A stretch of DNA of 64,000 nucleotides from Aphrophora alni (GCA_963513935.1 OY740769.1:36483120-36547119), one strand, 5' to 3'; positions 47,801 through 62,110 are shown, numbered from the stretch's first letter. The notes: generated by a model from the letters alone, not told the origin. Numbers and translations: made by a program.

Positions 47801-50800
47801 ATTTTTTTTTAATGAGACTTTAAAACAATAGGGCAAACCATTGTCTGTATCTTGTATCTTGTGTTGTAACATAGTTATGCATATTTAATTTATGCTAAAA
47901 ATTACAGGAGAAAATTATGGAATTTATTCTTATCCACCTAATCTGTATCAGATATCAATAGAAGGTTTTTTAAGTCAAAATCGATTGTAATGGTATATGA
48001 TCTGAATAGAAATAATCAGTTCTACAATTTTACAATTAACTTTTTGACTTAAAAGAATGGTTCAAAAGTTTTAAGAAGACGACAAATCAAAGTACAGCTT
48101 TCGCTATTGTGCTAAAAAATAAATGATTTTAGGATTACCTAATTACCTAATATTCGTATTTTTTATATAATTTCAAATTTTTATTTACTGTTTGTGTTTG
48201 CTAATTAAGTATGTTTATTTCTTATACAGAACGAGAGTGAAATTTTGGAAATTGTGTAATGAAACATTTTACAAGAAAATGAAGCAATTAAGGTACATGT
48301 AAAAATTAATTGACATTTAAAACAAACTACACCTTTTAATTTTTATTCAAATAAAAAATTACTGAAATATAAATATTAGATAATTATTTATTTATACTAC
48401 CTATGTCAAACTCTATTACATAATTTTTAATTTTTAATAGAATTTAGTTAATATTGTATTTAAAAAAATTAGAAAATATTTTGTCAAATATAACTAATTT
48501 TACGAAAGTTTCCTTTTAGCTCTGCATCCATTTAAAAATAGTGAAATTTAAACATATTTTATCATATCTTTAGATGTAGGGTTTAGTTAAAATAATAATA
48601 ATAATAATAATAATTTTTTTTAACCGCACAAATAAATAAAAATATTATAAATTAATTTTTTTGTGTGTATAATTCTATAAGTTTGGTTACCTAAATAAGA
48701 TACATTTACTTAAATAAATGTAACAGATATAATTGTCTTTCATATTGATTTTATTATAACATTTTTTCAGTGGATAGATAGATAAAAATCATTTTTGAAA
48801 GAAAAAATTTAGGCCTATCTATGCATCTTTTTCGTGATTCTGGAGATTTGAGTTTATTTGAAACCCCTGTTATTAACATAAATGACTTTGAGTTTAACTT
48901 ATTGGAAACTCAGAATTAGTGCAAATCGTAAACACTCGTTTTATAATAATTAGTGTTAAATAAATGACACTATTGTTAGGATTTATCTAAATTGGATTCA
49001 GATATAAAATGAAACATTTGCATAAGAAAATAATAATAATCAATATAAATATTGAGTAGGTATAATAAACCCCGTATAATAATTCCTAGGAATGAAAAAC
49101 ACAATTCTTAAAGTTGACCATAATGAATTTAGAAATATAAAAATAAAACATACAGTAGCTTACATATTGTACGTAGAAAAAAATATAATATCGAAGTTTA
49201 CAAGGTATTGGTTATTAATAGAAACAAATAACTTATCGATAATAGCATAATAACCGTAGTGAAGGAAGTATATTCGTCATTTGATCATTACTTTAATCAG
49301 GACATAAGGTAAGTACTAAGTTGCCTTATTTAGCTACTTCAACTCATATTCACCTTGGTGGAGGGCAACTGAGTGTGACTACTTAAAGCAGGCAATCAAT
49401 CCTTGCTTATTTCCTTAGAGTTTCCGAGAGGAGGGCTGTAAGCTAAACCAATCTCCTCGTTATTAATATTAATTTACCATTTTTAATAGTAAAAAAAGGT
49501 GACGATGAAGAATTACATTTCCCTTAAAAACAAAACGCAATGAATATATTCTTGCTTAGACTGGAGAGGTACTAATCCTGCCATAATATTCAGGACATGT
49601 ACACGACATTTAGTGCATGGGCATTAAGAACACCAGTGAATGTAATTAGAGTATTTGCGGTCATTTAGTGAATTGTAAAATGGAAGGATAAACTGTTCGT
49701 TATTAACAATAATATGCCGTTTGGTCCAGTTTTAATTCTATTTGAAAAATTCTTTCACCAATTCAATAAACGTATTATTTCTAATATATTTACTTTTTTT
49801 TATTATGATTCTAAAAAATATAGAGATCTCATATTTAAAGAGTTTAAACCTAATAAAAATATTGTGAATTGGGTATCTAGTTTTTTGCTCTATTTGGAAA
49901 TATGTCCCGTTTTTTCTATCCTATTTTTTGTAAGTAAAATTTAAAGAGATCCGACTTACCCAATCTAAAGCCGGGGCTTATAAAGTGTGAAGTAGATATT
50001 GGAAAGTTATTTACGAAAACGATTTCCCAAAACGTGACGTAATTTGATTTCGTTATTCAAAATATCCCCACACCCAAAAATTAACTTATCGTAATTATTT
50101 TCAACCATTTTATTCCTCAACTTCACAATAGAATCGCTCCAATAAAACTCGAGATTACAATTTACTTAAAATTTTAAAATAGTGATTTTCTTACAACATA
50201 AAAAGTTATAATACATTGTTGGTTTCGTTTTTCATAATGTTCTGTATCATATACATCTCTATGAATATCTGTAACACAGAGCTTTCCAGAGTCTCTGTAC
50301 GATGTAATAAGTCAGGTAGAAGCTGAGATAAAAAATATATATATAATATATGGGGTTATTTTTGAAATACCTTGAACAAGTTTGTAAATCATCTGAATTG
50401 GTTAAACTCTTTCAAAATTGTCGATATTCAGTCGTGGTTTTTTTATACGATTTTTACCAGACTTAAGAGCAGTGCTATTAAACATTTACATCTCGGTTGT
50501 TTCAGTGGCTAGAGCTCACTGTTTGTATGTCAGGAGTGATGTGAAAATTTTCATTAGTAATTCCCTAAGATTTGTATTGGCCCAGTAAAGTGAATATATA
50601 TGTAGTTGATATTGGTAACTAATTCTATTCATGAAAGATAGAATTATTACGGTGAACTAATTTCGATTTGGTGACCACATATCAAGAGACTGAAAACTCT
50701 GTATCGAGACCAATCCTTTTACATTGTTTTTGCACGAGAAGGTCATTTTTAACATGTTTCGAAGAACTGGAATGCAAGTTTTAGTTTATTTTAACTAAAA

Positions 50801-51007
50801 CATTAACCTTACTAAGAAATTTCTATTAGTTTTAAGAACTAATTCTACTACATGAAATAGATTAAAACCATTAAAAGGGCATCATCATACGTAACAATAA
50901 GGCAGATTGTAAAATGTAAGCGTGTTAAATTACATCAATAATTGGTAGGTCTCCACACTAAGTTTGTTTGCTAAACAGTTGTTCTTAACCTAGAATTTTA
51001 CTTTCTC
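47801..51007. other. AT-rich non-coding DNA
   Basis: Contains an (AAT)n run at about 48591-48614. The 76-codon frame at 49714-49944 shows no motif. Nothing else supported. Confidence 0.5.
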
Positions 51008-51240
51008 GACGTTAGCTAGTCACTAATGGACCTCGTAGATGTATATGAGCTAAAACGTCTCCACTTGCTTAGCTCATTTTATTGCCGCGACGCTCGTTTC
51101 ATGTACATATTATGTGAAGGAGCATCCACTCATTCACGCATGTCGGTGACTCGGCCCTGCTGGATTTCGTACTAAATAATAATATCACGATTGTCTTGGT
51201 AGGTCAGGGTTTGAAGTGATATTTTTTACAATTTTTTAGA
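51008..51240 (+). repeat. Dispersed diverged repeat, copy 2
   Basis: Partner of 37480-37740; same ordered blocks (GACGTT, TCTCCACTTGCTT, GGTGAC, CAGGGTTTG). Confidence 0.5.
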
Positions 51241-52249
51241 TATTTGTAATAGTAGAAATGTGGTGTCAGTACCATGACGTGAGGTATTAAAATCTTCAAC
51301 TTTGTATATTTTTCAATGTGTTATAAGTCGAATAATACATGATATATGTACAAAAACTATTTTAAAAAGCCAATATTTTGACATTTTAAATAAAAAAATT
51401 TCCTGAATATCAATAGAGTTGTATATTAGTACATTTTTGTCGTTTACAATAAAATTCATGTTCTATATTTATTTTTAGCTGGTATCGTACTCAGGCTTAC
51501 TGTAGGCGATAACAACAATAACTAAAACGGCGGACGGGCGGCATGTCGAAAATATAATCTGAGCCCATAAAATGCGAAGTTTATTCCAAAAAAAGGTCAA
51601 AACACGTCATTAAATTAGATTTATAAAGCGAATATTAATTTCATCATTGTAGCATACACGATTACCAATACATTCTTACTACAACGAAATAGATTGAAAT
51701 ATGTAGTAATAGTATTATATTGTCCATTTACAAACTGTAACTAGATGAAATACCGTTAGTTAATAAAAAAAATTATTTTAAAGCTACTTATAATAACTTG
51801 TCATTTCCCCCCCCCTTCGTTAATTTCATATTTACATTTTTAATTAATTCAAGTATTCCACCTAGCCGGAACTATTGAGTGAAGCTTTTATGAAGTAATT
51901 TAAGTTATCACTTCAGTTGATACATATGTTTGAAACACATAAAGGCTCATTTATGGTGAATACGCGCTTGGCGATCTTGAAAGTATCTAGCTGGATCTAC
52001 GATGTTCTTTCATGTACAGTAGACTTGGGTTAGATCCCTCTTTTTCATATTTCCCATCCGGTATTTCTCGAACAACTCTTGTTCTTCTCAGTCTTATGCA
52101 CTATGACTAAGAACGATATATGTTTTGTGTTTTCCATCCTTTTATTGACAAGTATTTTACTGATTTTCAATGACTAAGTATTCATCTTTAGTTTACATGT
52201 AAATAGAATTTAAATAGGTTAGGCTAATCCTTCTGTATTTGATGATTGG
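51241..52249. other. AT-rich non-coding DNA
   Basis: No supported feature; contains a run of 9-10 C near 51808. Confidence 0.5.
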
Positions 52250-52800
52250 ATCACATCATCTTCCTCTTTCTTACCAACTCTCCTCAACTGTTTTTCGCTT
52301 TGACGCACACCGACAACTTTTACGCACTTTTTACACCCATACCATATCTCTGTCTCACTCTCATTTCATGATAGTTATAATCAGCACAAATATATAATCG
52401 TTATGCATTCAATCTCTCTATCTCTCTCTCTCCGTGTTTCTTTTTCCTTCTTTCTGAAACGAACTTAATCTTATACCCTCCTTCTTAGTCTATTTTCACT
52501 CTCTCATTCTTAACCTCTATCCCTCACTGTCTCTTTCTCAGTCTCTATCACTTCTCCATCTCACTTTCTTATCATCTCTCCTTACAAACTCTCTCTCTCT
52601 CTCTCTTTTTTTTATTTTTTTTTATTGACTCTCTTTCCCTCCTACTAATTTTGATTGTCTCCCTCAATAGAGATTCATTATCTCACTGACTGCCTCCTTC
52701 TCTCTGTTTCCCTCTCACTGACTGTCTCTTTTCTCACTTTCTCTCTCTTTCTGTGTCTGTTACCATCCTAATATCTTCTTTATCACTCTCACACAAACAT
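52250..52800. repeat. Polypyrimidine, degenerate (TC)n tract
   Basis: About 550 bp rich in TCTC, CTTTCT and CTCACT on the plus strand, with uninterrupted (CT)n runs near 52423 and 52590. It looks like an expanded, decayed CT microsatellite. Confidence 0.75.
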
Positions 52801-54999
52801 AGATTCTGCTTTCACATTATATTCTGTAGAATGTTACACAATAGAGACGATTAAGCTGTGCGGATGAAGTACACTTACCCCATTAACAGTTCGTTACCCT
52901 ATATTATTTCAGAGTGAGCGAATCTTCAATTGAATTTGCATTGGCATTTTATGACACATATTCATCGTGTAAGATATTAAACATCCATAGTATAAACAAC
53001 TCAATATTATTAACATAATAAAATCTTGGCCATTGCAAATCATGAAACAATACTGACAAACAAAATTTTTAAAACACTTTAAAACACAGTGACAGCAACA
53101 AAAAAGTTTAAAATAGAAAAAGATTTCAAAATAATTTACAATTTAAATGTAACATTATTACTTTAAAAGCAAAACCACAACACTATAAAAAAAAGTCAAA
53201 AACATATACAATTATTAAATATATAAAATTTACAATAATAATTAAGTTTGGTGAACCAAAGAAATCGAATATGGCATCTGCTCTGAAACAACAAATTAAC
53301 ATTTAAACATATATGTGTTCTTCACGATCCATTTTAATTGACCATTTTCTTCTGTTTTACATGTGACTTTTATTGTTAAAATAGTTTGAATTTTCTCCAC
53401 AAGATATCAGGACTTGCCGGTTACTGTATCAACGTCGTCCAATCAAGTGAATGGGACACGCCTTGCCACGCCTCTTATGTTTCATCTACAGTTATTAGTT
53501 TTAAATATTCCTGTTTTGTATCAGCACTTGTCAAGTATTAAGTATCAATGCTACCTAAATAGATTTGCTTTTCCTCCATAACTATGCCCAGTACTACTTC
53601 AATTACCGCTGTGCGAGTGGGAGACAGCGCTGAGAACAACAAATAATTCAGCTTTGAATTGTACATAGGTGTCAAAAAAACATCTAACACAATCATAAAT
53701 AATTATATCATTACACATTATATAAATTATTTTCCTATAACTAGCGGTGATCTAAATGTGGGGAGTTTTATGTTTTAAAAAGGGTATAATTTTTGCTAAA
53801 ACTAAACCTTTCCAAAATTATAAATAAAGGTGGGTGTCACACAACAACTAAAGTGAATCTTGTATAGTCTACATACCAAAATACATTGTCAATTTTTAAA
53901 ATAGTTATTATTTGTATTTTTCGTTTTTGTTTCCCTAGTTACACTTTGATGTTTTATGCAAAGTCATACGTGTCGGTAATTTTATTTATTTGTATTTACT
54001 AATATTAAAATAAAAGCGAAAAAATTATAAAAAGTGTAATGAAAGGAAATTGAAGAAGAAAAGAAACCGTGTTTAATTTTCAATCATATTTTATGTAATT
54101 TCGAATGTACTTTGTAAGCTTATACCCTTTGGGAATTGTATTTATAAGGCAGTGCTATTGTTTCCAATTACGTTAGGAATAGTTCTATGAATTAGGTTAG
54201 TGCTCAGTTAAATATTTTGACGAAGGATAGAAACACATGCTGTTCAGCCTTAGGATCTCTTACGTTTCTGATGAAGGTCCAGTGTACAAATATTTATTAA
54301 TATTGTTACTTGCTAACATATACTTAGTTTAAAGAAAGTTTGGTACAAAAATTTAATATCTGTTTCTGTTGATTTATCCGTTATAAAGTGAGGAGTCCAA
54401 ATGTGGATTGATGTCTGTCTGTCGCCTGTTGTACAACCCTCACGAGAGTACAAGTTTTAATTTAGACAATAGACATGTTTTGTTCTTGCCTGACAAGGTT
54501 GATAACTCTCACCGCTATAAAACTAAAAAAAATAAATTTAAAAAAAGAAAAAAATTGGCTCTGGCCCAGCAATTATATATAAAATATATATAATTAACCG
54601 AGTGTGTAATATATCGGTTTTGAAGTAGCCTGAGTCCAAAAAAGTAATTGTTAGAAATTTTGTCTGTTTGTCGTCTGAACAAACAATTTCTCTCGGTACT
54701 CTAAAAATTTATAAAATTTGTTATGTGGGCGTATGTTGGTTATAAATATCATTTTATACTTTAACTTGAAATTTGGAAGTAGCTATCATAAGACTAAATG
54801 ATTTCAAATTTAAACACAAAATAATATATATTTTTATAATATATTCAATTGTTTATATGAAGAAAATGTAGAATAATTTTAAATTATTAATAACCAGGAT
54901 ATATATTTTTTAATAAACATACAAGAATGCATATCTACGATTATGTCGTTACTCCTGTTCTCAACACTTTAATATACTTAACTGTCTTATTTTCGCTAC
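52801..54999. other. AT-rich non-coding DNA
   Basis: A slightly GC-richer patch at 53400-53640 has no coding or promoter signature I can defend. Two weakly similar segments at 54390-54470 and 54630-54710 share GAGTCCAAA and TCTGTCTGTCG-like words. Confidence 0.4.
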
Positions 55000-55112
55000 G
55001 GGGGGGGGGGACGTCCCGCAGAGAAAGTCAGGAAAATATTTAAGTAACTATTAGGTCGAGGAATACCTTATTTTAGAGGTCTTTGTTAGTACAACACATT
55101 AGCCCCCCCCCC
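55000..55112. repeat. G11 / C10 inverted pair
   Basis: TAC followed by 11 G (55000-55010) and, 92 bp on, 10 C (55103-55112) followed by GTA. The two ends are reverse complements over about 13 bases. It could be the ends of a small element or a structure-forming pair; no target duplication is clear. Confidence 0.55.
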
Positions 55113-56082
55113 GTAATAGTAATAGTTGTAGTCCGCCTGTAGTGAATATAACAGTTAAGTGTATGTTGCAAACTAAATATCCTGTAGTATCCAGACTTTT
55201 TGAACAACTGGTATATTACAATGCAACCCACCGTTATTTTATGTAATTTACCTATCTATGTAGATAAATGGAGTATCATTAATCGCAGTTTTTACTACAC
55301 TAAAATATTTGAAATATATTTCCTTATCATATTATATTAAAATGACATCTAAAAGCGTGATTGTCATTTATATATTAACTAAAACATTGATTCTTTTTGC
55401 ACTTTTTAAGTTGAAATCGATTAAAATTGCAATTAAAAGCCTTTTTGTTTTTTATTGCATGTAATATTCGTTACATTTATTTATTTTAGTCTAATACATG
55501 ATAATTTTATATTTTAATAAATATTTAACTTCATAATCCAAAACGATAATTATTTTTAACATATGTTCCTTTTTTATAAATCTATATGTATTTCTGTAAA
55601 TTATATTCAATAGTAAATCCACAAATATAAATGTCAAATGGAAAATTCTAAAAAAAACAATTCTTCAGTGTCGTAATTACTCCAATAAAACCCAACTGTA
55701 TCTAGCATTAAATATTCTATTTTATACATGTATTATTGACATATCTAAATTCAAAGCATACGCGTATTTTTAATTCAACTAACTGAGTATTTCAAGTGTT
55801 GGAGTGACGAATATGGTCAAGCTACACATATGTGTACTTCAAAGAGGTGCTTAAGTATCTCATTAAGCGCAGAGCTTGTTTCAACAACACTATTTATTTA
55901 TAATTGCATCATACTCTATCTAAGACCACAAACCGTCTTTATATGTTATTGTGGTAACTGTATTTGGACGTTTAAGAATGTTAATACTAGTTTGAAATAA
56001 AATATGAACTTTGTGCAGCAGGATTAATTTAAGTTTAGAAAATTAACTTTAAATACTGATAATATAAATTCAACATTTGAAA
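55113..56082. other. AT-rich non-coding DNA
   Basis: Nothing recognised. Confidence 0.5.

Positions 56083-56131
<49 letters not shown>
56083..56131. repeat. (TA)n microsatellite
   Basis: About 49 bp of AT/TA with one G interruption. Confidence 0.85.
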
Positions 56132-56135
<4 letters not shown>

Positions 56136-56479
56136 AAGTGTGTGTGTTTAAGATTTACATTACTGTATAATTGTCAACAATGGAGGTACAACCACATGTA
56201 ATGAAAAATATAAAATACAAACTAAACAATTTTCCACAAATTTACTCTTAAATGAATTATACGTTATCAACAATTTTCATTCAATTTCAGCTTTCAAAGC
56301 ATGTTTCTTCTTTGTATTCCTTCTTAAACCTTAACACTCACCATACTCATGGGAGAAATAAATGAAACGTGACTCCCACACATGTTTTGTCATTGGCAAA
56401 GAGAGTTACCACTATCTAAGAATTAAAGTTTCTCTTTTTATATGTTTGTTCCACGGTATCTTTACACTGCACTATATTT

Positions 56480-56482
<3 letters not shown>

Positions 56483-56540
<58 letters not shown>
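56483..56540. repeat. (CT)n microsatellite
   Basis: 58 bp uninterrupted CT. Confidence 0.9.
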
Positions 56541-56544
<4 letters not shown>

Positions 56545-59500
56545 TAATTTAATTTCAGTTTTAATCATATTTAGGCTTGGGATACTTTGCACAATGTGTG
56601 TGTGTGTGGATGTAATAATCTCACAGTGTTGTGTGTTGAGAGGATCAAAAACATAATATTGTACTTTACGACTGCATGTGTTAAATTTATATTTGCTAAT
56701 TGATATTTCCGTCGAGGAGTAAACCGACGACTAAAATTTGCTTACTTCTACATCACAATAGTAGGAAAATGTTATATATCCGATTTTTTTGTTCGTGTAT
56801 ATTTATAACATCGTAAGTGTTTGTAACCTTGGTGTAATACGTATAGCTTATTGGTGAAATAACCTTAAAGAGTCTTCCACATGAAAGTCCCTCATTCGGG
56901 CTAATTGTACCATGCAGTAGTATTATATTTATCTTGTATGGAACAGGAATTCTGGAGATATATTTCAACCAATGATATAAACATAACTTTAAAATAAGAT
57001 ATGAATAAATTGTAATCACCGATAATAAAACCATATGGGAGTTATTATTATTAAGATAATTTAGACATTATTGGAAATATATTCCCATTTATTTACTGCT
57101 GCTTTCACGGACTCTGACTGTACAGTGGTTTAAAATATATAATTGCTATATCTATTTACAACCACGTTAAAAAATTAATGTGTCACATAGGTTTAGGTAT
57201 TTTTTTTTATTTATTTTTTTTTTGTTGCTATGGTATTGCTAATGATAATTAGTGCATCTCTAAATAACGTTATATGTAAAACATATTTTATTAATCTTTG
57301 AAAATAATGAACCTGATAAACTCATAAACTTTTTACACATTTGTGGTTAAAGAGCTTTAAATTAAATCATCAAAATCTATTAACGATTCGTGTATACATT
57401 AATAAAATATTTAATTCAGCGACCTTGTTACGATATTTTAATTTTTATGTGTAGTAACTTTCTGCTAATCAAGAAAAGTGGTTTCACTGCACAATTTTTA
57501 ATCTTTACATGTTTTAAAGATATTGGTTAAAACTATTTATTACAGCCACTCTTGTGAAATAATTTATTGAACTTTCTGATTTTTACTAGGTATACAGAAG
57601 AATCCTACATTGTATTTTCCCCCCACTGTTGTGCTTACACAAGCAAGGTCAAATATGACAAAGACAACAAACGGATGGATGTTAAGATAAAAATTCGTTT
57701 CATCTAATTCCTATGTAATAAAATTTTAACATTCACAAAGTGTATCATATGTTTGTTGCCTTCCCACGCTTATCTTCTGCTAATAAAAATACTATTCTAT
57801 TATGTCATTGTATTTCCAATATTAATATGCAGCACACTACCTACAGAAGGCACACACGGTTTTTAAATGTATTAATTATTATTTTTATTTCAATACAATA
57901 TAAATCTTATCACATTGTTTGAAATAATGTGATGTACTCTCAGCAGTTGGATTATTTAAACCTAAGTAAATCTCCGCTGGAACTGAAGAATTTCATTTGA
58001 AGTCATTGTTAAATGGAAAAAAAATACTGCGCCAAAAACATATAAGTTCGTGTAAACTTTGAAACAGTCTGTTTAATAACAGTAAAGAGTATAGAGGAAG
58101 CAAATAATAAATTGTTAATACGTGATAAATTTGTATATAAATTAGAATTAAAATCACTATTAATAAAATTGTTGACACTGATTTATTTTTTATTTTGTAA
58201 TTAAATATTACGTGTATGGTTATAAATCTCTTGCTTTGCTTAATAATAACGTTGTAAAACAATCTATAAAGAGTTTTAGTGGATAGTTTCTGTGCAAGTC
58301 CCATATGTGGCAAAATTATTCCCGAAACACATTTTAAAAACAAATTTAACAGCTAATTTAAATTATTATTATTATTATTATTTTCACTTTATTAAAAAAT
58401 TTATTGTATTACATTAAAACTACTCTTACAGACTAACCATTAATTTGTTTCTGGAATGTATTACATATCATAGAGATCAGCCAATAGTGACAAAAAATTG
58501 TTCTATTATACTATATTCTATTTACGGATACACTGTGCACCACACAATTAAACCAACTCAAAAGGTTTCGTTCTCTTCAGTCTTCTGATCAGATAAAATG
58601 TATTGAAATAATTTAAATTTTGAATAAAACGATGGTGAATTATGAACATAAATACAGTATCTTAACACTTTGCGACTAATTAGAATTTATTGAAAATTAA
58701 GGTTTGAGGGTAATTGGAAAAAACAAAACGAGGGTCGGCTTCCATTGCTCATCGATTTTAGTAACAATCACAAATATTATTCTCATTATCTTAACTATAG
58801 CTTCCATATATATGAAAAATATGTGTTTTGCATGATCTCCAAAACAAATCTATTTAACCATAGACTATTTGCAATACACTGCTAAACTATGTGCCATGAT
58901 ACAAAATTATCCAAGTTTGGTTCTTAGACAATGGTTCATTGTTTAACGGTAAAGTAATAGGAAACTCTTTCACCATAGTAAATAGTGATCAACAAATTGT
59001 ATATAATTGTTCACAGTTGTTGTTGTTTATATGTAATACTGACGACACTTTCAATTTCTCTTACACACCACTCGCATTCTCACTCACTCACTATAGGTAA
59101 TTAGTTACTTAAATATGGTGGTGTTTATAATCGAGCTTATCCCAACTCGTTTCGTTTCTGTAAGAAGAGCTTGTTCCTATTCATTTTAAATGTACTGTGA
59201 ATGTTCTGGCGGTCTGTAAACCCAAGACGCATTTTAAAGAAATTACAACCAATTTAAATATTTTAGGCCTATTGTAATAGCGATATAGTTGTTTAAAACA
59301 TCGTACGTAATTGCCTATTGAGTAGTTATGGTGTTATTAAATGAAAATTTTAAGAAATTCTATGAGAAAATCGAATACCGTCATTTTCGTCATTATTAGT
59401 AGGAATGGCGATTTATTATAGGGCATATTAAAATGTAAGACATCCTCATATAGAAACTGTATGAAAAATCTTATAAACATTATCCTGGTTTTACAATTGA

Positions 59501-61274
59501 CAATTTAAACTGACAATTTAATCCAAAAAATAATAAATAAATAGGTTATAAAACAAAATTGTACAAGATTTTTCTCAAGGAGAACTTATAATATCATCGA
59601 TAATCTAATACATTAAAATTTTTCTCCATCAAAATGTTTTCCTTGCTAATGCATAGTATGAAAGTAAAACTAATAGTTTGTTTATACTTCCAAATATAGT
59701 AGTGCAATTGTACGGACACATATTATCTCATTCATTTTAGGAAATTACATTTATGTTACTACTTACATATTTAAGTACAGTTTTGAAAAACGAAGTACAT
59801 TTTTCACTTTTTATTTATTCAATGTAAGTTTCCAAATATTATTAACTCAATACGAAATATACAAACAACCGGCAGAATTAATCCTGTAAATGTGGAGTTT
59901 AGGCAATATTTAGGTAATTCAAGATGGTCTATCTACTCTTGTATATAGATATTTTTTATTAATTATAATTTTTCTTAAGAAACTACATGATTACTGTTTT
60001 TTTATTAAAATTAACACTTGCAATAATTAATTAATAAGTAATATTGAGTATTAAATCAAACCCAACAAATCCTGTTTTCATTCTTGAAAAAGTTCAAAAC
60101 TAATCTTCATTTAATTCATCTACGTTGTAGCTCGGTAAGTTATTTATAACAAAATAATTTTAAGGAAGTTGTGTATATTCTGAAACGGGTTGATATTTTG
60201 TTAACAATGAAATCTTTCCCGTTTTATTTTATTTATCTTAGCGTTCTTCTGAATCGTGTATGTGCGTTGTATTATTATGTATTAATAAATTCGTACAAAA
60301 TATTTCTTAATCTAGGCCAAACAAATAATCTTTGTCTATAGATAATTAAATAAAGAACGAAATCAGTTTTGATACTTCAAGTTAATCCATGGAACTAATT
60401 TCTATAATCTTTATTGAAACGACCTGTAGAGTAAACAAATTATATTAATTGGTTGTTAGATGTTTCCCCTTAGTTTTGTGTTGCAAAACTAGTGCTTGTT
60501 ACACCAAACGTTCACACTAATGTTACTCATATACAATAATAATTATGAAATTTTGTTTGATCTCAATAATCAGAATATAAGTCAGAAAATAACCATTATT
60601 TTAGCAATGATTGAACCCAAATTGAATGTGTACATAAATATAACTTCCATTAGATTTAAATTTAATGATAAGCTAAAATTTAAATCCTACTAAAACGGAA
60701 GAGATTTTCAGGACTAATGATATTTTACGATGAAAATGAATATCAACTCCTCCGCTTAACTGTTCCCGTAAGATTTTTTTCCAGAAAAAAATTTAATAAC
60801 CTTTCATTTTACCATATTTATGTCAAATATGTATTTCATGATTGAAATAATATTCTACTTAGGTTTAGTAAGTAAATTGTGAATGTTTCAATATATTGTT
60901 TAATTGTGAATGTTTCAATTTTATAATTCTTGTTAATTTCAGTTTTGATGCATTTAATTTGTAATATCTAATGCAAACTCTAGTAATATTTTAAACGTAC
61001 AGGATAATCAATTAAATGCCCTACTAGTGTCACCCCAAAGGGAGTTCAGGATGTGGAATGAATCTTAACTTCATTTGTAACGATATATCTATTTTTAACA
61101 CAATCACGAGAGATTCTATTTGTCCGGTTTGCGGGAAATGTTGTCTGCATTCTGTGGATATGTATCCCTTGGGATGATACCATTGGTTTTGTCTGGATTA
61201 TTATCTTGAGATTAATGTAAACATACGAAGATTATAAACATTATATATATAGTTATCATTATTTCAAATTCTAA
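56541..61274. other. AT-rich non-coding DNA
   Basis: About 4.7 kb with no supported feature apart from an (ATT)n run at about 58362-58382. The 116-codon minus frame at 57993-58343 is AT-driven (Ile/Leu/Tyr) and is not called. Confidence 0.5.
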
Positions 61275-61280
61275 CTATAG

Positions 61281-61344
<64 letters not shown>

Positions 61345-61350
61345 CTATAG
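61275..61350. repeat. Perfect 76-bp palindrome: (TA)28 between CTATAGTGAA arms
   Basis: CTATAGTGAA (61275-61284), 28 TA units (61285-61340), TTCACTATAG (61341-61350). The whole segment equals its reverse complement, so it can extrude as a cruciform or fold as one hairpin. Confidence 0.9.
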
Positions 61351-61574
61351 CCCTGGAACAACTTCTATTAAAATCCCTACAATGAGTTTGTTGTTGATGT
61401 CAGTACGTAAATCTCACTTTTTATCATTTGAATTATGTTTTATATATATTGTATTAAAAACTAAAATAATTTGTATATTTTACCGAAATATAACTTAAAC
61501 TTCAGTTATTATAGACTTTTAGAATTTTGAGGTTATGTTTTAATAAGTATTCTCTTAATAACACTCTTATTATT
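61351..61574. other. AT-rich non-coding DNA
   Basis: No supported feature. Confidence 0.45.
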
Positions 61575-62110
61575 TAGTCCGTGGGGTAGGAAGTCAGTCC
61601 ATCCCGAATCCTTTTTAATACTACATCGAAGTGTTGAACCACCAGTATTTCGATCATGATTCATAAGCGGCATGTTGAGCCGACTGACTATCTGTCGTTT
61701 ATACAGGCTTACTGATCCGATCGTCATCAATTCATTCGGCTATACCGGTATGTTGAGCCGATAGCAATATTTTTTTTCATTCAATACCGCCATATTAAAT
61801 GGACTAAACATCTGTCTACTATATCGGCTTGCTTAGCCGATAGTCATTCGTTCCTTTGGGTTACACTGACGTGTTGAGTCGATAACTCCCACTCCCACTA
61901 CTCCATATCTACCCCCACCAATATATACTACCTATTTAAATTGTATAACGTTGGATAGAAAGTTAGTCCGCTCCGATTCCTTCCCCATATTACAGCGGCG
62001 TGTAAAGCAGGAAATACTTCGTTCCTGGTTTAGTACCAGCGTGTTAATCCGACTGAACATTCTGTCTTTCTGATATGGTAAGTCCAGTACTGACGTGTGT
62101 GTCGGCTATA
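61575..62110. repeat. Degenerate tandem repeat array
   Basis: Recurring words GGCATGTTGAGCCGA, GGTATGTTGAGCCGA, GACGTGTTGAGTCGA and GCGTGTTAATCCGA occur at irregular steps with ATCTGTC and GCCGATAGTCATTCGTTC-type blocks between them. At a larger scale the segment from about 61583 (GTAGGAAGTCAGTCC) recurs at about 61955 (ATAGAAAGTTAGTCC), a step near 372 bp. This suggests an old satellite-like array with nested periods. Confidence 0.6.

Noticed and set aside
54215..54285. TGACGAAGGATAGAAACAC and CTGATGAAGG words
   Set aside because: Hammerhead-like words without a consistent core order or stems.
57993..58343. 116-codon minus-strand frame
   Set aside because: Ile/Leu/Tyr-rich composition expected of AT-rich DNA, no domain and no context.
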